From NCBI GenBank assembly GCA_947628325.1, contig CANQZL010000071.1:1-7921 (forward strand): a stretch of DNA of 7,921 nucleotides. Direction: 5' to 3'. This document shows, piece after piece, positions 1 through 5,777 of this stretch (within the stretch, counting starts at the first letter, position 1; each line of letters starts with the position of its first letter). The notes under the pieces are model-generated. The model saw only the letters and a list, made by a program, of their open reading frames with translations. It was not told the DNA's origin and did not search any database. The stretch is from an uncultured Bacilli bacterium (GTDB lineage Bacteria; Bacillota_I; Bacilli_A; RF39; UBA660). The translations under genes were made by a program, and so were the position numbers.

Positions 1-26
1 AAACGACTTGTAAAAAAGTCGTTTTT
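1..26 (+). terminator. Intrinsic terminator at the left edge
   Basis: A 9-bp stem (1-9 with 16-24) around the loop GTAAAA is followed by a short T run. It probably ends a plus-strand gene lying before the window. The stem sequence also gives T residues on the minus strand, so bidirectional use cannot be excluded because the window ends here. Confidence 0.7.
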
Positions 27-120
27 ATGTTATTAATTATTTGTCAAGGAAACTTGCATAAAATTAAAAATGGGAATACTTAATTTTAGCTTGTTTAGTG
101 CTTGACATATTACTGGTTTT

Positions 121-157
121 GCACTTAATCTACTAAAAAGTAAATCGAGTGCTTTTT
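121..157 (+). terminator. Imperfect hairpin followed by TTTTT
   Basis: GCACT (121-125) pairs with AGTGC (148-152), followed inward by a T-G wobble (126/147), two A-T pairs between A-C mismatches, and TACT/AGTA (131-134/139-142) closing an AAAA loop. TTTTT follows at 153-157. The shape is that of a Rho-independent terminator on the plus strand, but no gene ends just before it. It may back up the terminator at the left edge or end a short untranslated RNA. Confidence 0.4.
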
Positions 158-281
158 CTTATTACTGGTTAATTATTACAAAAGTAAAAAGTAAAACTAT
201 GAGTAAAAAGATAATAAGAATAAGAGATAAGATTTAAAAATTTTTCTTGTACATATAACACAATATATTTTATAAAAATTT

Positions 282-310
282 ATGACAATTTAGAAAACAC
301 TTTTGCTAAT
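282..310 (+). promoter_or_regulatory. Candidate promoter for the CYTH-like gene
   Basis: ATGACA (282-287), a 17-base spacer and GCTAAT (305-310) match sigma-A boxes at 5/6 and 4/6. An alternative lies slightly upstream: TTGTAC (247-252), 18 bases, TATAAA (271-276). In DNA this AT-rich such matches arise by chance, so the choice is uncertain. Confidence 0.3.
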
Positions 311-352
311 TGATAAACTCAATTATTAGAGCATTTATGGAGGTAAGTTAAC

Positions 353-925
353 TTGGAAATAGTTGAAGTAGGTATAAAATTAAGTAAAAATTTTATTTAT
401 TATGATAATTTTTTAAAAAATAATGGATTTTATAATGATTTTAATGTTAAAACGCATGATATCTATTATACCCAAAAAAAATTAGATGGTTTAAGTGAAA
501 ATGAAATTAAAAATTCTTGTATTAGATTGAGAAGTTGTAATGATAGTTCATTTAAAGTTCAAAATAATTTGCTAAAAGAATTAACTATAGATGAAGTACC
601 TTTAGATGAACTAGTTAATTTAGAAAAAGTTTTGCTAGAACTTGGTTATAAAAAAATATTTGATACTCTTAAATATGATCATCATTATTATAAAGAAGGT
701 ATGAATAGTAAAATTCAATTACAAGAAATCAAAGACATTGGATTGCTAGTTTATTATGATAATTCAATTTATTACGAATTTCCATTAGAAGAACAAAGAA
801 GAAAATTAATTGCTGAATTAATATCCTATGGCTTTGATGAAATTAATTTTAATACTTTAGGCTTAGATAAACTAAGAACCTTATATTATAAAAAAGAATG
901 TTATAGTAAAAATCAAAATGGATAG
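353..925 (+). CDS. CYTH/triphosphate-tunnel-like protein, probably degenerate
   Basis: 190 residues, starting at TTG; the site is supported by GGAGGT at 339-344, 8 bases upstream. The layout resembles CYTH proteins (class IV adenylate cyclase and thiamine triphosphatase fold): a first strand EVGIK (5-9), a D-x-YY strand (36-39), a CIRLR strand (56-60), an LQEIKDIG strand (123-130) where the family has a D-x-V-x-x-L-G segment, and a C-terminal helix of the LG...LDKLRTLYY type (169-179). The family's ExExK metal-binding motif reads E-V-G-I-K, so its middle glutamate is missing, and the acidic strand end that normally follows LG is VYY. A catalytic role is therefore doubtful; it may bind a polyphosphate or nucleotide, or have a new function. 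Signal peptide and membrane segments are absent. The assignment rests on pattern resemblance only. Confidence 0.5.
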   Translation: MEIVEVGIKLSKNFIYYDNFLKNNGFYNDFNVKTHDIYYTQKKLDGLSENEIKNSCIRLRSCNDSSFKVQNNLLKELTIDEVPLDELVNLEKVLLELGYKKIFDTLKYDHHYYKEGMNSKIQLQEIKDIGLLVYYDNSIYYEFPLEEQRRKLIAELISYGFDEINFNTLGLDKLRTLYYKKECYSKNQNG

Positions 926-1019
926 CTAAGTTTTCATATTCACTCTTTTTTGGGTATTAAATTAACATTAACTTTGAATTTTTCATTATTTGATTGATTC
1001 TGATTCTAAATTAATTAAA

Positions 1020-1047
1020 TTTATAAATAATTTGTACAAGTTAAAAT
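1020..1047 (+). promoter_or_regulatory. Candidate promoter for the Nudix gene
   Basis: TTTATA (1020-1025), a 16-base spacer and TAAAAT (1042-1047; 5/6 to TATAAT) lie 67 bases before the start codon. If used, transcription would start at about 1054, so the inverted repeat at 1045-1082 would fall in the promoter and leader. This is a weak match in AT-rich DNA. Confidence 0.25.
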
Positions 1048-1082
1048 ACGAGAGGCGTCAATTAGAAAACGCTTGACGTATT
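1045..1082. repeat. Nested inverted repeats before the Nudix gene
   Basis: AATACG (1045-1050) is the inverse of CGTATT (1077-1082). CGTCAA (1056-1061) is the inverse of TTGACG (1073-1078). GCGT (1055-1058) can instead pair with ACGC (1069-1072). This is the most GC-rich patch of an otherwise AT-rich gap. It could be an operator or a leader structure with alternative folds; there is no T run, so it is not a terminator. Confidence 0.4.
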
Positions 1083-1113
1083 ACATAATCAATTTACTAG
1101 AAAGGAAAAGAAA

Positions 1114-1581
1114 ATGGACATAAAATATATAAATAATGATTTTCAATTTTTGTATCGTGTATCATGTGTTCTTTTTAATAAAGACAAAACTAAAGTTCTC
1201 TTATTTAAATGTGAAGGACGAGATTTCTATATGTTACCTGGAGGAAAAATTGCTCAAAAAGAAGAAAGTTTACAAGCAATAAAAAGAGAAATAGAAGAAG
1301 AACTCGGTTATAAAAACATAAAATATTCATTTCTTGCTATAAGCGAAGAATTTGCCGAAGCTAAAGGATATTATAATCAACAAATCAATTTGATTTATCA
1401 AGGAATTTTTGAAGGTAATATCAATAACACTAACTTTAAAGGACTTGAAGGAGACTGGATTAATTTTGAATGGATTGATGTAGCTAAAATTGATAATTAT
1501 AAAATTGTTCCTAAGCAAATAAAGGAAGCAATTATTAATCCAAATAAAATATATCATTTTGTTGAAAATCTAACAAAATAA
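1114..1581 (+). CDS. Nudix hydrolase
   Basis: 155-residue cytosolic protein with a complete Nudix box, GX5EX7REUXEEXGU: G44, E50, R58-E59, E61-E62-E63, G65 and Y66. The glutamates of REIEEE bind the Mg ions used to hydrolyse a nucleoside diphosphate linked to another moiety. The MLPGGK strand (40-45) before the box and the WINFEWIDV segment (about residues 115-123) fit the usual fold. The length is typical of a single-domain Nudix enzyme, but the substrate (oxidised nucleotide, NDP-sugar, ADP-ribose or other) cannot be read from the sequence. The start is supported by AAAGGA at 1101-1106, 7 bases upstream. It follows the CYTH-like gene on the same strand after a 188-base gap, so co-transcription is possible but unproven. 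A terminator lies 62 bases after the stop. Confidence 0.92.
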   Translation: MDIKYINNDFQFLYRVSCVLFNKDKTKVLLFKCEGRDFYMLPGGKIAQKEESLQAIKREIEEELGYKNIKYSFLAISEEFAEAKGYYNQQINLIYQGIFEGNINNTNFKGLEGDWINFEWIDVAKIDNYKIVPKQIKEAIINPNKIYHFVENLTK

Positions 1582-1643
1582 AATTGATTTAATCTACCCT
1601 TTAAAACCATAATCCTATTAAACTTAATCTTTTAAAAAAATTA

Positions 1644-1666
1644 AAAACGACTAAAAAGTCGTTTTC
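1644..1666. terminator. Bidirectional terminator between convergent genes
   Basis: A perfect 9-bp stem, AAAACGACT (1644-1652) with AGTCGTTTT (1657-1665), closes an AAAA loop. T runs flank it on both strands: TTTT then CTT on plus, and a long T-rich run on minus. It sits between the ends of the Nudix gene and the lipoprotein gene and can serve both. Its stem is close to that of the hairpin at 1-26. Confidence 0.85.
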
Positions 1667-1695
1667 TTAATTTTCAATTATTTCTTATACTTTTA

Positions 1696-2289
1696 CTAAT
1701 AATGAAGAACAACAACACCATCATCTCTAGTTGAATTACTAGGATCATATATATTATATGAAACACCCCACCAAGTTTTACCACAATCATCAACTATCTT
1801 ATCACAATTAATTGTAAATACCCTATCGTCAACATTATCTGTAATATCAAAAAATGCTGTACTCTCTCCTTCTTTATGACAAGTTTTTTCATCTTCATAA
1901 ACATATTTATACTTTTCATTAAATTTTTTTGATACACAAGTAGATTTTTCTTCTTTATTACTTCCACTATTAGAAGTATTATTACTTTGAGTATTACTAC
2001 TCTGCTGATTACTTGAAGAATTACTCTGTGTATTATTACTTTGCTGGTTACTTGAACTATTACTTTGTGTATTATTACTATTATTAGATTGCTCAGTACT
2101 TTGATTCTCTTCAGTTTCTTTAGAAGAATCTTCTTTACTTTCTGTATCCTCTTCCTGTTTATCTTCATAATTAGTACTATTTAAAGAACTATTAATAGAA
2201 TCTTCTTTTTTCTCATTCTTACTACCACAACCAGTTAAACAAATTAAACTAAAACATATCAATATTAAATATAAAGAAATCTTTTTCAT
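1696..2289 (-). CDS. Lipoprotein with Ser/Asn/Gln repeat linker and Cys-containing C-terminal domain
   Basis: 197 residues. MKK, a hydrophobic stretch (4-18) and the lipobox LTGC (Cys21) mark a lipoprotein exported by Sec and anchored to the outer face of the membrane. Residues 22-67 are charged and low in complexity. Residues 71-109 are three tandem copies of a 13-residue unit, SNNTQSNSSSNQQ; two are identical and the third has diverged. Residues 115-197 look folded, with four cysteines (118, 137, 162, 169) that could form two disulfides, and a WW pair (173-174). I do not recognise this domain. A longer frame begins at GTG 2298, but that GTG overlaps the Shine-Dalgarno AAAGAGG, so ATG at 2289 (8-base spacing) is preferred over ATG 2292. 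It converges on the Nudix gene and diverges from the gene at 2415. Confidence 0.8.
   Translation of the reverse strand: MKKISLYLILICFSLICLTGCGSKNEKKEDSINSSLNSTNYEDKQEEDTESKEDSSKETEENQSTEQSNNSNNTQSNSSSNQQSNNTQSNSSSNQQSSNTQSNNTSNSGSNKEEKSTCVSKKFNEKYKYVYEDEKTCHKEGESTAFFDITDNVDDRVFTINCDKIVDDCGKTWWGVSYNIYDPSNSTRDDGVVVLHY
1963..2079 (-). repeat. Three tandem 39-bp units inside the lipoprotein gene
   Basis: Three in-frame 39-bp units encode SNNTQSNSSSNQQ twice and then SSNTQSNNTSNSG. The array is a flexible hydrophilic spacer between the lipid anchor and the C-terminal domain, and could change length by slippage or recombination. Confidence 0.8.
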
Positions 2290-2297
2290 CATTAACA

Positions 2298-2304
2298 CCT
2301 CTTT
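2298..2304 (-). promoter_or_regulatory. Ribosome binding site deciding the lipoprotein start
   Basis: AAAGAGG on the minus strand ends on the first base of an in-frame GTG (2298). That GTG cannot be used with this site. ATG codons at 2292 and 2289 lie 5 and 8 bases downstream, and the second gives the usual MKK start of a lipoprotein signal. Confidence 0.7.
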
Positions 2305-2414
2305 AGTAATTATAACATAATATCATTTATAAAAAGAAAAATATTATTCAAATTTTATATAATAAAGAATATTTTTTTTAATTATTTACATAATATGATT
2401 ATGGAGGAATTTTA

Positions 2415-2849
2415 ATGGAAAAAGAAAATAAAGTAAATGTCTTAGATGAATTAAATAAAGGGGCGACTATGGGAATTGATGCTATTAATTTTGTTATCGA
2501 TAAAGTAAAAGATAATGAACTTAAGAAAGTTTTGAAAAAACAATGCCAAGACTACCAAGATATTTCTGATAGAATATGCAACCTATATCCTGAATATAGT
2601 GAAAAAAAGCCTCACGAAACAAATATAGTTAATAAAGTTATGACTTGGTATGGTATTGAAATGAAAACAATGATGGACGATACTTCATCTAAAATTGCTG
2701 AATTAATAATGCAAGGAACTAATATGGGAATTATTGAAGGCAGAAGACTTCTAAATAACAAAGGTAGTGATGAAGAAATTAATGAAATCGTAAGAGATTA
2801 TGTAAAAACTCAAGAAGACTCATTAGAAAAACTAAAACAATTTTTATAA
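2415..2849 (+). CDS. Small all-helical protein, ferritin-like/four-helix-bundle type, function unknown
   Basis: 144 residues, strongly helical and soluble, without a signal peptide or membrane span. Two similar halves are visible: KGATMG at 15-20 followed by a helix pair, and QGTNMG at 100-105 followed by another, each with G-x-x-M-G-I and a later D-Y-x-x-x-Q-type helix (DYQDI, DYVKTQ). This suggests a four-helix bundle made by duplication of a helical hairpin. Similar proteins are known to me as uncharacterised families in clostridial and related genomes, with a loose likeness to DUF2383/ferritin-like bundles, but the E-x-x-H di-iron ligands of true ferritins are not evident. The start has GGAGG at 2403-2407, 7 bases upstream. 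A TATAAT at 2358-2363 may be its -10 box, though no good -35 is seen. It is probably transcribed alone and ends at the terminator at 2854. Confidence 0.75.
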   Translation: MEKENKVNVLDELNKGATMGIDAINFVIDKVKDNELKKVLKKQCQDYQDISDRICNLYPEYSEKKPHETNIVNKVMTWYGIEMKTMMDDTSSKIAELIMQGTNMGIIEGRRLLNNKGSDEEINEIVRDYVKTQEDSLEKLKQFL

Positions 2850-2853
2850 GAAT

Positions 2854-2876
2854 AAAAGACCTTTTAAGGTCTTTTT
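2854..2876. terminator. Bidirectional terminator shared by convergent genes
   Basis: AAAAGACC (2854-2861) pairs with GGTCTTTT (2868-2875) around TTTTAA, with T or A runs on both sides. It serves the plus-strand helical-bundle gene and the minus-strand AAA+ gene; the TAA stop of the latter (2875-2877) lies inside the T run. Confidence 0.85.
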
Positions 2877-4461
2877 AATATAAAGTAAAATCTTTATTAT
2901 TTTTAGCCGTTTCAGATGTTAAGATTAATTTTTTTACTTTTCCTTGATTTGCTAAAATGGCACATTCAGCCATTTCTAAACTAGAGATTACTAAATTATC
3001 GATATCTCTCATACTTCGATCTTGTTCTTTTAATAAATCTAAAATGGCTTCAATATATTCATCAGTAGCTTCAAGACTTACTCCAAATTGTTCTTCATAA
3101 CGTTCTTTTTTTAATCTTAATTTACTCAATTTTGATTCTAGTAATGCTCTCTTTTTAGTTTGTCTATCTAATTCATCATATAACAGAATATGATTAATAC
3201 GTGTAACTAATTGTTTCCCATAATACTCTTCTTCGTGAATACGACGAGCATCAAACTCTCTTCCTTCTTTTTCATTTCTACTAAAACCAATATTTTTTCT
3301 ATCTACAAAAAGCCCTTCAAATGCTCCTGCAAATACTTTACTAGTCATTGTTGTATCAAAAGTAAAATCCCCTTCTAATCTTTCAATCGTAAAGACACTA
3401 CCATCTAAAAATTTAAGCAAAATATTAGGAACATCCTCTTTAGTATCTAATTTACTTTCGCCAAGTTTATCAAATTCATCAAAAAAGATAATTCCTTTTT
3501 CAGCTATTTTATTATCAAAACCACAATTATGTAAAAGAGCATATAATTGTGATTCAATTGAAGTACCACGTATTCCTTGAGCTATTAAATTAGCCGAATT
3601 AATTTCAATAAATGGTACTCCTAAATACTCAGAAGCAGCTCGCATAGTAGCCGTTTTTCCTGTACCAGTTGGCCCAATTATTAAAATAGGTTCTGTTCCA
3701 TACTTAGGAGTTGAATAATAATTAAAAATTAATTGTTTTGCTAATATTTCAATTTCTTTTTCATGTCCAAAAACTCGTTCTTTTAAATACTTAACTAATC
3801 CTAAATATGAAGTATCTCTATCTTCATTATTATTCTTTTTATTAGAATAATTAATTATAGGAGAAGGTTCTTCGATACTTTTAATTTTTTTAGTAGTTTC
3901 TATTTCTTCAACATGACCATTTTTAAAAACTACTTTACTTATGCCTTTTTTCTTTAAATTAGTCGCTACTTCAGCAGTTATTTTACCATAACGATGTAAT
4001 TTTTTCCTAATTTCATCTATATCACAAGAACTTAATAAATCCATAATAGCATCATCATTTAATGTTACTGTAGCTTTACTTTTATCATTTTCATATTGTT
4101 CTTGAGGATTTAAAGAACTAAACATTTTTAAATCAATAGATCTTTTGACGATTCCATCTTTTTTCTTTTGAACTAAAACTACATAGTCACTCTTTTCAGA
4201 AAAAAAATATTCTAAGACAAAGTTAACATCATCACACTCATAGTATTCACATAACTCATCTTCACTATATATATCATCAACAACATATTTATTTTTATCC
4301 AAATTTAAAAAAGCATCAGCTAAGGAATATTTTTTTTCAGAATAAAAAGAATCTTTAACTTTATAACCACCTATTAAACCAATCGGAACTAATAAATAGT
4401 TATCTCCTACTTTAATACTACGATATTTAATACCATATTCTAATTCTCTAAACTCGCTCAT
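2875..4461 (-). CDS. Divergent ClpX-like AAA+ ATPase with novel N-terminal region
   Basis: 528 residues from ATG 4461. Residues 1-190 are an unrecognised region in place of the ClpX zinc domain, then a polar linker (190-217). The AAA+ core follows ClpX: VFGHEKE (230-236), Walker A GPTGTGKT (263-270), Walker B FFDEFDK (326-332), VFAGAFEGL (376-384) matching the ClpX GGAFxGL stretch, IGF (391-393), candidate arginine finger R421 and sensor-2 R482 in DRSMR. It should hydrolyse ATP and remodel proteins. Departures from ClpX: the pore loop reads GIRG (296-299) where ClpX has GYVG, the RKH loop before sensor 1 is missing, and a charged helical insert (about 429-458) follows the finger. The retained IGF suggests possible ClpP docking. 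A longer frame starts at TTG 4473, but it lacks a ribosome site and would lie about 5 bases from the predicted transcript start; GAGTG lies 5 bases before ATG 4461. The gene follows frr behind a terminator and has its own promoter. Confidence 0.85.
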   Translation of the reverse strand: MSEFRELEYGIKYRSIKVGDNYLLVPIGLIGGYKVKDSFYSEKKYSLADAFLNLDKNKYVVDDIYSEDELCEYYECDDVNFVLEYFFSEKSDYVVLVQKKKDGIVKRSIDLKMFSSLNPQEQYENDKSKATVTLNDDAIMDLLSSCDIDEIRKKLHRYGKITAEVATNLKKKGISKVVFKNGHVEEIETTKKIKSIEEPSPIINYSNKKNNNEDRDTSYLGLVKYLKERVFGHEKEIEILAKQLIFNYYSTPKYGTEPILIIGPTGTGKTATMRAASEYLGVPFIEINSANLIAQGIRGTSIESQLYALLHNCGFDNKIAEKGIIFFDEFDKLGESKLDTKEDVPNILLKFLDGSVFTIERLEGDFTFDTTMTSKVFAGAFEGLFVDRKNIGFSRNEKEGREFDARRIHEEEYYGKQLVTRINHILLYDELDRQTKKRALLESKLSKLRLKKERYEEQFGVSLEATDEYIEAILDLLKEQDRSMRDIDNLVISSLEMAECAILANQGKVKKLILTSETAKNNKDFTLY

Positions 4462-4484
4462 ATAATCACTCAATTCGAATATTT

Positions 4485-4513
4485 ATTATAAAATATAAGT
4501 ATTAAAAAAGCAA
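4485..4513 (-). promoter_or_regulatory. Promoter of the AAA+ gene, overlapping the frr terminator
   Basis: On the minus strand TTGCTT (4513-4508), a 17-base spacer and a perfect TATAAT (4490-4485). The -35 box is formed by the descending arm and T run of the frr terminator. The predicted start near 4478 leaves a leader of about 17 bases before ATG 4461. Confidence 0.6.
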
Positions 4514-4527
4514 ACAATTATGTTTGC
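4504..4527 (-). terminator. Terminator after frr
   Basis: GCAAAC and GTTTGC (4527-4522 with 4515-4510, minus strand) form a 6-bp stem with a 6-base loop, followed by TTTTTT (4509-4504). The last base of the frr TAG stop is the first base of the stem. Confidence 0.85.
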
Positions 4528-5066
4528 TAAACTTTCATTAATTCTTCTTCTTTTTCTTTTAATTTATCATCGACTTTTTTATTATACTCCGTAATAAGTT
4601 TTTGAATCTCATCTAACATCATTTTTTCCTGATCTTCAGTAACTGATTCATCTTTTTTGACATCGTCATTAGCTTCTTGACGAACTTTTCTTAAAGCAAC
4701 TTTTGTTTCTTCAGCAATTTGCTTAGCTTGTTTAACATATTCTTTTCGACGATCTTCCGTTAATTCTGGAACAGTTAATATTACAGCTTCCCCATTATCA
4801 GTAGGATTAATTCCTAAATTAGCTTCTTGAATAGCTTTAACTATATCTTTTAAGCAACCTTTATCAAATGGTTTAATCATTAATGTTCTAGCTTCTGGAA
4901 CTGTTATATTAGCAAGACTTTGAATTGGTGTTGTTACTCCATAATAAGAAACATTAATTCCACTTACCATAGCTGGATTAGCACGTCCTGCTCTAATCGT
5001 AGTAAGACGATTATCCATAACTTCAAGAGCATGCATCATATTTAATTCTACTTCATCATCTATCAT
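4527..5066 (-). CDS. frr: Ribosome recycling factor
   Basis: 179 residues (the family is usually about 185). With EF-G it splits post-termination ribosomes in the cytosol. Diagnostic segments are IRAGRANPAMVSGINVSYYG (24-43), TTPIQSLANITVPEART (45-61), PFDKG (66-70), NLGINPTDNG (83-92), PELTEDRRKEYVK (100-112) and the helical VRQEANDDVKK (128-138), whose arginine is in the conserved domain-I position. The N-terminus is a few residues shorter than in E. coli RRF, and the loop after VKK is trimmed. The ribosome site AGGAG (5079-5075) lies 8 bases before ATG. There are only 44 bases and no hairpin between it and the upstream thioredoxin-like gene, so the two should share a transcript. pyrH, its usual upstream neighbour, is not here. 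Confidence 0.97.
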   Translation of the reverse strand: MIDDEVELNMMHALEVMDNRLTTIRAGRANPAMVSGINVSYYGVTTPIQSLANITVPEARTLMIKPFDKGCLKDIVKAIQEANLGINPTDNGEAVILTVPELTEDRRKEYVKQAKQIAEETKVALRKVRQEANDDVKKDESVTEDQEKMMLDEIQKLITEYNKKVDDKLKEKEEELMKV

Positions 5067-5110
5067 TTTTTTCTCTCCTCTAATGATTTAATTATATAGC
5101 ATAAATAGTA

Positions 5111-5698
5111 TTAATTCAAATAATAATTACTTATAGCAGCTGTTATTTCATTACTAAAGGTAATTTCTTTTTCTGGTGTCCAATAAGATTTAACAGTATC
5201 AGTATTCTTCATAGCTGATGTTTCAACATTATAATACATAACTTTACCATCATTTAAAATATATAAACTAGGTGATAACAAATTATTACTTACAGTATCT
5301 GTTTCAACTAAATAACCATTTAATAATTCTTTTATATCATAATAATTAGAATTTTCTTGTAATTTATCATTATTAATATCATAATAATAAACTTTATCTA
5401 TTTTAAGATTTTTAAAAATAGTATCTAATTCTTCCATATATTTTCTTGAATAATCAGAAACACTACTACCAATAAATATTATATTTTTACCACTTTTAAG
5501 TAATGATATCATTTTATTACCAGAAATAACTTCATAACAATCAGCTTTAGTATTCTCATAGTAATCACTAATTACAGAAACTCTCTGTTTACTATTATCA
5601 GCATATTTTTCACTTAAAACTATAAAAGCAACTATCATAAGGGCAAATAATAAAAAATATATAATTTTTCTAAGTATTGATTTAACTTTTGGTGTCAT
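5111..5698 (-). CDS. Membrane-anchored thioredoxin-like protein lacking the CxxC cysteines
   Basis: 195 residues. A basic N-terminus (MTPKVKSILRK) precedes one membrane helix (about 12-29), so the rest should face outward. Residues 55-160 follow a thioredoxin-like order: the helix MISLLKSG (63-70), strand NIIFIG (72-77), SSVSDYSRKY (78-87), a helix, strand VYYYDI (103-108), then SPSLYILNDGKVM (142-154), which matches the cis-proline strand of thioredoxins, as in bacteriocin-transport accessory proteins (xPTLYxxxxGKxV). Where active relatives have C-P-Y-C this protein has S-D-Y-S (81-84), so it cannot do thiol exchange; its only cysteine is Cys54. A binding, scaffold or chaperone role is inferred. 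AGGAGTG (5710-5704) supports the ATG. It has its own extended -10 promoter behind the tsf terminator and is likely co-transcribed with frr, taking the place usually held by pyrH. Confidence 0.65.
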   Translation of the reverse strand: MTPKVKSILRKIIYFLLFALMIVAFIVLSEKYADNSKQRVSVISDYYENTKADCYEVISGNKMISLLKSGKNIIFIGSSVSDYSRKYMEELDTIFKNLKIDKVYYYDINNDKLQENSNYYDIKELLNGYLVETDTVSNNLLSPSLYILNDGKVMYYNVETSAMKNTDTVKSYWTPEKEITFSNEITAAISNYYLN

Positions 5699-5716
5699 AA
5701 TTTCACTCCTATTTGT

Positions 5717-5725
5717 ATTATAACA
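5717..5725 (-). promoter_or_regulatory. Extended -10 promoter of the trx-like/frr unit
   Basis: TGTTATAAT on the minus strand (5725-5717) is a perfect TGnTATAAT extended -10. No good -35 is seen 16-18 bases upstream, which the TG extension can offset. It lies between the tsf terminator and the ribosome site at 5710-5704, leaving only a short leader. Confidence 0.6.
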
Positions 5726-5750
5726 CGGAATTAACTTAAATTAGGTTAAT

Positions 5751-5777
5751 AAAAAAGACACTTGTAAAAAAGTGTCT
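5751..5777 (-). terminator. Terminator after tsf
   Basis: An 8-bp stem, AGACACTT with AAGTGTCT (5777-5770 with 5763-5756, minus strand), has a 6-base loop and is followed by TTTTT (5755-5751). It begins 7 bases past the tsf stop and separates rpsB-tsf from the next genes. Confidence 0.88.

Larger units (their letters stand above)
27..338. other. Gene-free, very AT-rich interval
   Basis: No reading frame of credible length with a ribosome binding site is present on either strand. It holds a perfect TTGACA at 102-107 with only a weak CTTAAT 16 bases on, a hairpin followed by T residues (121-157), a 10-base direct repeat (109-118 and 161-170), and an A-rich stretch with repeated AGTAAAA-like words (179-230). 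The promoter of the next gene probably lies at its right end. Confidence 0.6.

Noticed and set aside
27..83. 18-codon plus-strand frame starting at ATG 27
   Set aside because: It starts directly after the terminator T run, has no ribosome site and shows no sign of coding.
1327..1557. Minus-strand open frame opposite the Nudix gene
   Set aside because: Antisense to a complete Nudix gene, with no ribosome site and no family likeness.
1963..2079. Tandem repeats that could suggest a CRISPR array
   Set aside because: The units are adjacent without unique spacers and lie in frame inside a lipoprotein gene.
1794..2168. Minus-strand open frame within the lipoprotein gene
   Set aside because: It is a shifted frame of the repeat-rich lipoprotein gene; its Ile/Lys/Val-rich product comes from repeated AT-rich codons.
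4462..4473. TTG start giving four more residues on the AAA+ protein
   Set aside because: No ribosome site precedes it, and it lies about 5 bases from the predicted transcript start; ATG 4461 is better placed.
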